Source of the DNA: JAWLBM01 sp041687675
GTDB taxonomy: Bacteria; Pseudomonadota; Alphaproteobacteria; Rhizobiales; Pleomorphomonadaceae
Assembly: GCA_041687675.1 (NCBI GenBank)
Contig: JAWLBM010000032.1
Coordinates: forward strand, 1 to 57,270
Length of the DNA stretch: 57,270 nt
Direction: 5' to 3'
Shown: positions 51,612 to 57,270 of the stretch, piece after piece
Layout: the number at the start of each line of letters is the position of its first letter
Position numbering within the stretch: position 1 is the first letter of the stretch
Notes under the pieces: generated by a model
Told to the model about the DNA's origin: nothing
What the model saw: only the letters and a program-made list of their open reading frames with translations
Databases searched by the model: none
Translations under genes and position numbers: made by a program

Positions 51612-53513
51612 ATGGCTGCAAGCGGCCGGAACGGCGGGGGATCCCGTCGCGGCAAGCCCAGGGGCCGGGAAACGACCATCGATCTCGCCGCGAGCGAGGT
51701 CCGCCGCGCCGCCGCGGCGCGGCAGGAGGCCGCCGCCAGCGCAAAGGCGGATCGCCCCTCCCCCGTTGCGGACGAGGACAAGACGGCGGCCGCGCCGGCC
51801 GTCGACGAGGGCCTGTTCACCGATGGCCGACCGGACGAGCCAGACGCGGCCGCCCGGACGCCCGGCGACGAGCCCCGGCCCGGCGAGGCCTCGCCCGAAG
51901 CCGGCGAGGACACGGCCTCGTCCGGGGCCGCCGCCGCGGAGACCGGGACGCCCTGGATCAACACGCCCGACACGCCGCCCGAGGCGACCGCCGGAACGGA
52001 CGAGGCCGATGCGGCGGCGGGTCGCCGCGAGGCCGAGGCCGTCTCCCCGGAGGGCGCCGACGATGCCCTCGCCGGGTCCGCACCTGCGGAGGCCGGGACC
52101 GACACGCCCGACAGAATCGAGACCGCCGGGCCGGAGCCCGTGGCGCCGGACGGTCCCGAAACTGCCGGGGCGGAGCCCGAGCCCACCGGCTCGCCGGCCC
52201 TGGAGGCCGCGGCCGCCGGCGCTGCCGCGGACGAGACCTCGTCCGACGACGACCCCGACGCGCGGCGCGGGACGGCGGCGATGCCGCCAGCCGCCCCGCA
52301 GCGCCAGGGCTCCATGGGCTCCTCGCTGCTCGCCGCCGCGGTCGGCGGCCTGATCGTGCTCGCCGGCGGCGCGGCCCTCGTCGCCGGCGGCGTGCTGCCG
52401 GTCGGCGGGGATCGCGAGGAGGTCGCCGCGCTCGAGAGCCGCCTTGCCGAACTCGACCAGCGGGTCGCGGCCCTGCCCGCCGCCCCGGGGGGCGACGGAG
52501 ACCTCGCCGGCCGCCTCGACGCCCTGGAGCAGGGCCTCGCCGGCGCCGCGCCCTCGGGCGACCTCGCGGCCGCCGTGGAGGACCTGCGCGCCCGCGTCGA
52601 GGAGATCGCCGCCGCTCCGGCCGGCGGGGCGGACCTCGCCGCAACCGGCTCCCGCCTCGACGAGCTTGCCGGGGCCGTGGACCAGCTCCGCGGCGAGTTG
52701 GCCGCCGCCGGCGCGGGCGACCTCGCCCCGCGGGTGGACGAGATTGTCGGGGCCGTCAACGCGCTGTCCGGGCGGGTGGAGGAGATCGCGGCGGCCGTGT
52801 CCTCCGTCTCCGGGCGGATGGACGAGATGGCCGGCGCCGTCGAGAGCCTGCGCAGCGACGTCTCCGGCCTGGGGCAGACCGTCACCTCCCTCGGCGACAC
52901 CGTCGCCGGCCGCGAACAGGCAGTCGCCGCGATCCCGGACCTTGCCGGCCGCATCCAGGCCATCGAGGACCGCCTCGCGGCCGGGCCGAAGGGCGGGGAG
53001 ATCGCCGCCCTGTCGCTCGCGGTCACCTCGCTGGCGAGCCGCGTCGCCGCCGGCGAGCCCTTCGCGGCCGACCTCGCCATCGTGCGCGACGCCGCGCCGG
53101 ACATCGAGGGCCTCAACCGGCTCGCCGAGAGCGCCGAGACCGGCGTGCCGACGGTCGAGGAACTGGCGGCGTCCTTCCCGCTCGACGCGATCCTGGCATC
53201 GCGTGTGCCGTCGGCGGAGGGCAGCGTCGTCGACCGGCTGTTCGCCGGGGCGAAGTCGCTGGTCAACTACCGCGAGACCGGCGCCGTGGCCGACGATCCG
53301 ACCGCCGCCGCCGTCTCGGCGATCGAGGCGGCGCTCGCCGCGGGCGACCTTTCCGCCGCCCTCGACGCGGCCGCCGCGCTGCCCGAGCCGGCCAGGGCCG
53401 CCGCCGCCGGCTGGATCGCCGACCTGGAGCGCCGCGCCGCCGCCGAGGCCGTCGTCGCCGGCCTGACCGACCGCATCCTGACCCGCCTGCAGGCACCGGC
53501 GGAGGGCCAGTGA
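51612..53513 (+). CDS. Mitofilin/Mic60-like membrane protein (COG4223)
   Basis: A 633-residue inner-membrane protein homologous to mitochondrial Mic60, which shapes cristae; alphaproteobacterial versions are tied to intracytoplasmic membranes and outer-membrane contacts. A long disordered acidic N-terminus (about 1-225) precedes one membrane helix (LLAAAVGGLIVLAGGAALVAG, near 240). A coiled coil with a recurring RLDEL/RVEEI pattern covers about 260-470. The C-terminal mitofilin signature region (VDRLFAGAKSLVNYRETG onward) follows. A TTG at 51558 overlapping hemD is possible; the ATG at 51612 has GGAGAC upstream and is preferred. The hemCD-mic60-hemY order is conserved in alphaproteobacteria. 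Confidence 0.88.
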   Translation: MAASGRNGGGSRRGKPRGRETTIDLAASEVRRAAAARQEAAASAKADRPSPVADEDKTAAAPAVDEGLFTDGRPDEPDAAARTPGDEPRPGEASPEAGEDTASSGAAAAETGTPWINTPDTPPEATAGTDEADAAAGRREAEAVSPEGADDALAGSAPAEAGTDTPDRIETAGPEPVAPDGPETAGAEPEPTGSPALEAAAAGAAADETSSDDDPDARRGTAAMPPAAPQRQGSMGSSLLAAAVGGLIVLAGGAALVAGGVLPVGGDREEVAALESRLAELDQRVAALPAAPGGDGDLAGRLDALEQGLAGAAPSGDLAAAVEDLRARVEEIAAAPAGGADLAATGSRLDELAGAVDQLRGELAAAGAGDLAPRVDEIVGAVNALSGRVEEIAAAVSSVSGRMDEMAGAVESLRSDVSGLGQTVTSLGDTVAGREQAVAAIPDLAGRIQAIEDRLAAGPKGGEIAALSLAVTSLASRVAAGEPFAADLAIVRDAAPDIEGLNRLAESAETGVPTVEELAASFPLDAILASRVPSAEGSVVDRLFAGAKSLVNYRETGAVADDPTAAAVSAIEAALAAGDLSAALDAAAALPEPARAAAAGWIADLERRAAAEAVVAGLTDRILTRLQAPAEGQ

Positions 53514-53547
53514 CCATGGCCTCGCCCCAGATCGAAGGGATCCGCCG

Positions 53548-55446
53548 ATGATCCGCCTCCTCGTCGCCCTCGCCCTCCTGTTCGCCGCCGTCTTCGCGCT
53601 CGACGCCCTCGGCACCGTGCCGGTGTCGGTCGCGGTCGAGTGGCCGGGCGGCGCCATGGCCCCGCCGCTGCGCGTGGTCGTGGTGGCGCTGTTCGTCTTC
53701 GCCCTCGTCGCGGTGATCGTCTGGAAGATCCTGAGCCTCGTGCTCTACGGCCCCGGCATGATGCGCGGCTTCTTCCGCGGCCGCCGGCGCGACCGCGGCT
53801 ACAGCGCGCTCTCCCGCGGCATGATCGCGATCGGCTCCGGCGACGTGCGCCTCGCCCACCGCTATGCCGACCAGGCGCACCGGCTGCTGCCGAACGAGCC
53901 GCTGGTGCTGCTGCTGGAGGCCCAGGCCGCCCAGCTCGAGGGCCGCTCGGGCGATGCCCGCGCCACCTTCGAGCGGATGATGGACCGGCCGGAGACCCGG
54001 CTCCTCGGCCTGCGCGGCCTGTTCATCGAGGCGACCCGCGCCGGCGACCTCGAGGCCGCCCGCCACTACGCGGCCGAGGCCCAGCGCCTCGCCCCCGGCC
54101 TGCCCTGGGCCGGCACCGCGGTGATCGAGTACCAGTCCGCCGAGCACGACTGGGCCGGCGCCCTCGCCACCCTCGACCAGAATGCCTCCGCCCGGCTGAT
54201 CGACAAGGCCGAGGCGAAGCGCCTCAGGGCCGTGCTGCTCACCGCCCGGGCCATGGAGGTGGAGGATCCGGACCCGAGCGCCGCCCGGTCCTATGCCCTC
54301 GAGGCGCACCGCCTCGCCCCGTCCTTCGTGCCGGCGGCGCTGGTGGCCGCCCGGGTGCTCACCCGCCTCCAGGACACCCGCAAGGCCGCCAAGGTGATCG
54401 AGGCGGTCTGGAAGGAGAACCCGCACCCGCAGCTCGCCGACGCCTACCTGCACGTCCGGCCGGGCGATTCCAGCCACGACCGGCTGAAGCGGGCGCGGAG
54501 CCTGCAGGCGCTGCGGCCCAACCACATCGAGGGGGTGCTCGCCGTCGCCCAGGCGGCGATGGACGCGCAGGAGTTCGACCTCGCCCGCGAGAGCCTCGCC
54601 AGGGCGCTGCGCCAGCAGGCGACCCAGCGCGTCTGCCTGATGATGGCCGACCTCGAGGAGGCGGAGACCGGCGACCCCGGCCGCGTCCGCGAATGGCTGG
54701 GCCGCGCCGTCCGCGCGCCGCGCGACGAGGCCTGGACGGCCGACGGCGTCGTCTCCGAGACCTGGCTGCCGGTCTCGCCCGTCACCGGCCGGCTCGACGC
54801 CTTCGAATGGCGGGTGCCGGTGGCGAGCGACAGCGGCGCCACGGAACTGGACGGCTCCGACCTCGCCGAGCGCGCCGTGCGGCCGATCGAGCCGCCGAGG
54901 ATGGCCCTGCCGGAGGCCGGCCGCGCGGTCGATCATCCGGACGACGAGCCGCCCGCCCCGCCGCGCGAGGTCGTGATCCCCGCCCCGGTCTCGATCCCCG
55001 CCGCGGCAACCCCTCCCCCGGCCGCCGCGGCGCGCGCCGCGGCCGAGCCCGCCGGGCCGGCGCCGGAACCGGTGCGCGCGGCCGCCCGGGCCGACGCGGC
55101 GACCTCCGCCGCCACCGCGGCCGGCCCCGGCCAGGGCGTCGCCGGCATCGCCCCCCTCCCCGCCGCGACCGCCGCGCCGGAACGGGAAACGCCGGCCGGG
55201 GCGGACACGTTGGGCAAGCCCGCGGCCGCCCCGGAGCCGACTGCCACCGCGGGGCCGGCCGACTCCCCGCCGCCCGCGCCGGCTCCGGCCGAGGCCGCCG
55301 CGCCCGCCGCCGAGCCGAGGCCCGGCGGCCGCGGCGTCGAGGAGCCGGCCACGGTCCAGGACCCGATGCCCTTCCGCCCGGACGACCCCGGCCCCCGCCG
55401 CGACCAGCCCCAGCCGCCGCGCCAGCCCGTCGCCGCCTTCAGCTGA
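53548..55446 (+). CDS. HemY-like TPR membrane protein
   Basis: A 632-residue protein with the HemY N-terminal domain: two membrane helices (about 1-20 and 45-70), the segment GPGMMRGFFRGRRRDRGYSALSRG-type region after helix 2 (core RGYSALSRGMIAIGSGD), then TPR-like helical repeats to about residue 410. Despite its name it is not protoporphyrinogen oxidase; it is a haem-operon membrane scaffold of unclear activity. The last about 180 residues are Ala/Pro-rich and low in complexity, longer than in most homologs, and end with DDPGPRRDQPQPPRQPV. It begins 34 bp after the Mic60-like gene and ends the operon. Confidence 0.9.
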   Translation: MIRLLVALALLFAAVFALDALGTVPVSVAVEWPGGAMAPPLRVVVVALFVFALVAVIVWKILSLVLYGPGMMRGFFRGRRRDRGYSALSRGMIAIGSGDVRLAHRYADQAHRLLPNEPLVLLLEAQAAQLEGRSGDARATFERMMDRPETRLLGLRGLFIEATRAGDLEAARHYAAEAQRLAPGLPWAGTAVIEYQSAEHDWAGALATLDQNASARLIDKAEAKRLRAVLLTARAMEVEDPDPSAARSYALEAHRLAPSFVPAALVAARVLTRLQDTRKAAKVIEAVWKENPHPQLADAYLHVRPGDSSHDRLKRARSLQALRPNHIEGVLAVAQAAMDAQEFDLARESLARALRQQATQRVCLMMADLEEAETGDPGRVREWLGRAVRAPRDEAWTADGVVSETWLPVSPVTGRLDAFEWRVPVASDSGATELDGSDLAERAVRPIEPPRMALPEAGRAVDHPDDEPPAPPREVVIPAPVSIPAAATPPPAAAARAAAEPAGPAPEPVRAAARADAATSAATAAGPGQGVAGIAPLPAATAAPERETPAGADTLGKPAAAPEPTATAGPADSPPPAPAPAEAAAPAAEPRPGGRGVEEPATVQDPMPFRPDDPGPRRDQPQPPRQPVAAFS

Positions 55447-55609
55447 CGGGACGCGCGGCGCCCCGAACCGCCGGCCGGCCCGCGCGTTTCCACCCCGCGC
55501 CGGCCGCCCTTCCCGGCGCCGGGCCGGACCGACATCGCCGCTTGAATTTGCCCGGCGATGCCGCTATCAACCCCCGGACCGCAACGCGCGCCACGCGCGT
55601 CCACGGCAC

Positions 55610-55685
55610 GCCGCAGTAGCTCAGCTGGTAGAGCACGTCATTCGTAATGATGGGGTCGGGGGTTCGAGTCCCTTCTGCGGCACCA
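55610..55685 (+). tRNA. tRNA-Thr (anticodon CGT)
   Basis: A 76-nt cloverleaf. Acceptor arms GCCGCAG (55610-55616) and CTGCGGC (55675-55681) pair fully. The D arm contains AGCTCAGCTGGTAGAGC. The anticodon loop TTCGTAA puts CGT at 55643-55645, reading ACG (Thr). The T arm is GGGGGTTCGAGTCCC, the discriminator is A, and CCA is encoded (55683-55685). Degraded mobile DNA begins directly downstream, a common fate of tRNA 3' ends. Confidence 0.97.
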
Positions 55686-55799
55686 GCCTACTCCACTGTT
55701 CCACTTAAAGAATCCCCGACCTTCTATTTGAGGCCTGGGTATCGATTTCGATCGGGTCGCCACCGGGTCGCCACGTTGTGGATTTCCGGACGAACAGCC

Positions 55800-56024
55800 G
55801 CATCCGCCCAGCTTCGGCGAAAGGTGCCGAGGCTCGCCGCGCTGATGGACACCGCGGAGCCGGACGTGCTCGCCTACATGAGCTTCCCGGCCCAGCACCG
55901 GGCCAAGCTGCACTCGACCAACCCGCTTGAGCGGCTCAACGGCGAGATCAAGCGCCGGACCGAGGTGGTGGGGATCTTTCCCAACGAGGCGGCAATCACC
56001 CGGCTCGTGGGCGCCATCCTCCTT
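55800..56024 (+). pseudogene. IS256-family transposase, C-terminal remnant
   Basis: About 75 residues match the C-terminus of IS256-type transposases: RLAALMDTAEPDVLAYMSFP, STNPLERLNGEIKRRTEVVG and FPNEAAITRLVGAIL. The N-terminal two thirds with the DD catalytic residues are absent, and the true C-terminal tail is replaced by a fragment of another element. No terminal inverted repeat was recognised. Upstream (55686-55799) only a short direct repeat, GGGTCGCCAC twice, was seen. Confidence 0.85.
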
Positions 56025-56031
56025 CTCGACC

Positions 56032-56172
56032 TTGAAGGCCTGGGGGCTGCGGCTCGCCAAGGCATCCGGGTTCAAACGGGCAAAGGTCGCAGTCGCCCGC
56101 AAGCTCGCCGTCATCCTTCACGCCATGTGGGCGGCTGACGCACCGTTCCGCTACGGCGCCGAAACCGCCTGA
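56032..56172 (+). pseudogene. IS110-family transposase, C-terminal remnant
   Basis: About 46 residues in a different frame from the IS256 fragment match the C-terminal end of IS110-type transposases: LKAWGLRLAKASGFKRAKV and VARKLAVILHAMW followed by FRYGAETA and a TGA stop. It joins the IS256 piece within about 8 bp, so one element inserted into or recombined with the other. Too short to be active. Confidence 0.75.
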
Positions 56173-56420
56173 TCCCTCACCGCATCCCGTTCGACCCTTT
56201 CACAAATGCGTCCTCGCCGGGACGCTTGGCGTGGATCAGGCCGTTCCCACGAATGCGGCGCGTCAGCGACCGCGCACACCACTTCGGCCGATCCCACCAT
56301 CCAACGCCAACATGCGGCGGCCTTCGAGCCGACCCCGGAGAGAACCTTGAGCCCGGCGAGCGCAGCCCCAAAGAGGCCGTGTTGACATACGCGATTAGAG
56401 AACATCGAGGGACACGATCG

Positions 56421-57098
56421 GTCGGCGATTATGTCGAAGCTTTCGCCGATCGTGGTGAAGTCGGTTTTCTCGTAGTCGATGACTTCCGCCAATCCGAGAG
56501 ACTGGACGAGCTCGACGTTCGAGTGCTGGTGACGCCCGTCACTCGCGCGCCCATGTGGCGGGCCAGCTGCACCATGGCCGAGCCGACCGCGCCGGAGGCT
56601 CCAATGACGAGGATGTGGTCACCAGCCTTCGCGCCGGCCTTGCGAAGGAAATGCATGGCCGTCGTGCCGCCGAAGTAGAGGCCCGCAGCTTCCTCGAACG
56701 AGAGATTTGCAGTTTGGGTGCGATCGGACCGTTCGCAGCGACGACGCGGAACTCGGCATGGCAGCCCATCGAGGCGGCCGGAAAGGCAATCACCTCGTCG
56801 CCCGGCTTGTAGGAGGACACCTCACGGCCTACGCCCTCGACCGTGCCGGCAAGTTCCGTTCCGAGGATCGGCTGACGCGGGCGGGTGAGCCCGAAGAGAA
56901 GCCGACCGACCAGACCGAGGCCTCGCGGAAGATTCAGTAGCGCACCCACATATCGCCGGAGGACACCGTGGTGTCGTGGATTCTGATGAGAACCTCGTCC
57001 GCTCCGGCCACCGGCTTCGGCCGTTCTTCCATGGACAGAACCTCCGGACCGCCGTAGCGCCGGCAAATCCATGCCTTCTCGGGTGGACTGGTGGCCAT
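56421..57098 (-). pseudogene. Degraded NAD(P)H:quinone oxidoreductase / Zn-type alcohol dehydrogenase
   Basis: MDR-family enzyme in four frame pieces. Start near 57098 (MATSPPEKAWICRRYGGPEV, VSSGDMWVRY then a stop). Next frame: LNLPRGLGLVGRLLFGLTRP, LGTELAGTVEGVG, YKPGDEVIAFP. A third frame carries the cofactor-binding AGDHILVIGASGAVGSAMVQ. A fourth has AEVIDYEKTDFTTIGESFD and then homology ends near 56421, about half-way through. Shifts lie near 56935, 56710 and 56522. No single indel repairs it, so it is a true pseudogene unless base calling is poor here. The 56173-56420 stretch shows nothing recognisable. Confidence 0.8.
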
Positions 57099-57270
57099 GT
57101 TCTGGACTCCGAGGGCGTGGGCATCCGACCCTAGCTTCATTCGGGAGGAAGCGGGACGCTATCGCCTGTCGGCGGGTTCGAGCGCCGTTCGCCTGGCGTC
57201 ACGAGCTACCAGCCATCGCAAGCGTCAGGGCGGGCGTGTCCGGGCGGTTTTGGAGGAGCTCTTGGAGCGC
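57097..57270 (+). CDS. Possible start of a divergent TetR-like regulator (partial, weak)
   Basis: A frame stays open from an ATG at 57097 to the window edge. The late part HRKRQGGRVRAVLEELLER resembles the beginning of TetR-type DNA-binding domains (basic tail then helix 1), and TetR genes often diverge from such oxidoreductases. The true start would be further in, around 57200, because the early residues do not look coding. Only about 20 residues support the idea. Confidence 0.2.
   Translation, partial: MFWTPRAWASDPSFIREEAGRYRLSAGSSAVRLASRATSHRKRQGGRVRAVLEELLER

Noticed and set aside
55638..56114. Minus-strand frame ending in RDSNPRPHHYE
   Set aside because: The C-terminal part is the antisense of tRNA-Thr and the rest is antisense to the IS256 remnant; a well-known spurious translation.
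55686..57270. Duplicate of the tRNA-Thr 3' end (attachment-site copy)
   Set aside because: No second copy of the CTTCTGCGGCACCA end was found within the window.
1..57270. CRISPR array, rRNA genes, prophage
   Set aside because: No regularly spaced repeats, rRNA-like sequence, or phage structural genes were seen.

Overview
The window is a very GC-rich (by eye about 70% G+C) chromosomal stretch from an alphaproteobacterium, most likely a member of the Hyphomicrobiales/Rhizobiales. Supporting marks are the hemC-hemD-Mic60(COG4223)-HemY(TPR) operon, dnaE2, an entericidin, a DUF1778/GNAT toxin-antitoxin pair, and a palindromic intergenic repeat of rhizobial type. The genus cannot be named from the sequence alone.

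Layout. 1-9 kb: 3' part of error-prone polymerase dnaE2, yciB, a GNAT acetyltransferase, an alpha/beta hydrolase, then a co-oriented set of iron-type alcohol dehydrogenase, fatty-acid-desaturase-like enzyme and a divergent PanB-like protein, followed by an entericidin and an unknown Pro-rich single-pass membrane protein. 10.4-19.2 kb: an aromatic catabolic operon (maleylacetate reductase, LIV-type ABC importer, TfdB-like FAD hydroxylase, hydroxyquinol-type intradiol dioxygenase) that ends convergently with, and overlaps, a copper P-type ATPase (19.1-21.4 kb). 21.5-22.5 kb: a palindromic repeat and a TacA/TacT-type toxin-antitoxin pair whose toxin is split by a 52-bp homopolymer-rich insertion. 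22.6-32.4 kb: two divergent groups of N-heterocycle genes (creatininase family, 8-oxoguanine deaminase, RidA; against them a pyrimidine-type ABC importer, cytosine deaminase, FAD oxidase and two flavodoxin-fold reductases). 32.4-43.6 kb: glucokinase, then a complete nucleoside uptake and breakdown operon (BMP-type ABC importer, cdd, purine nucleoside phosphorylase, deoA, deoB, add). 43.7-47.2 kb: a circularly permuted ATP-grasp/alpha-E fusion and a transglutaminase. 47.2-49.8 kb: YjhX-like protein, gpsA and tsaD on the minus strand. 49.9-55.4 kb: hemC, hemD, Mic60-like and HemY-like genes. 55.6-57.3 kb: tRNA-Thr(CGT), followed by a scar of IS256 and IS110 remnants and a multiply frameshifted oxidoreductase pseudogene.

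How the genes fit together. The central 21 kb reads as a scavenging region for nucleobases and nucleosides. Nucleosides enter by the BMP system, are deaminated and phosphorolysed, and their pentose phosphate is isomerised. The neighbouring cluster has the enzymes expected for deaminating and opening modified or oxidised bases. The 10-19 kb operon should take a hydroxylated aromatic such as resorcinol through hydroxyquinol and maleylacetate to 3-oxoadipate; that substrate is inferred. No dedicated regulator gene is intact in the window, so control must come from outside or from the candidate operator sites listed. There is no CRISPR array, rRNA operon or complete insertion sequence.
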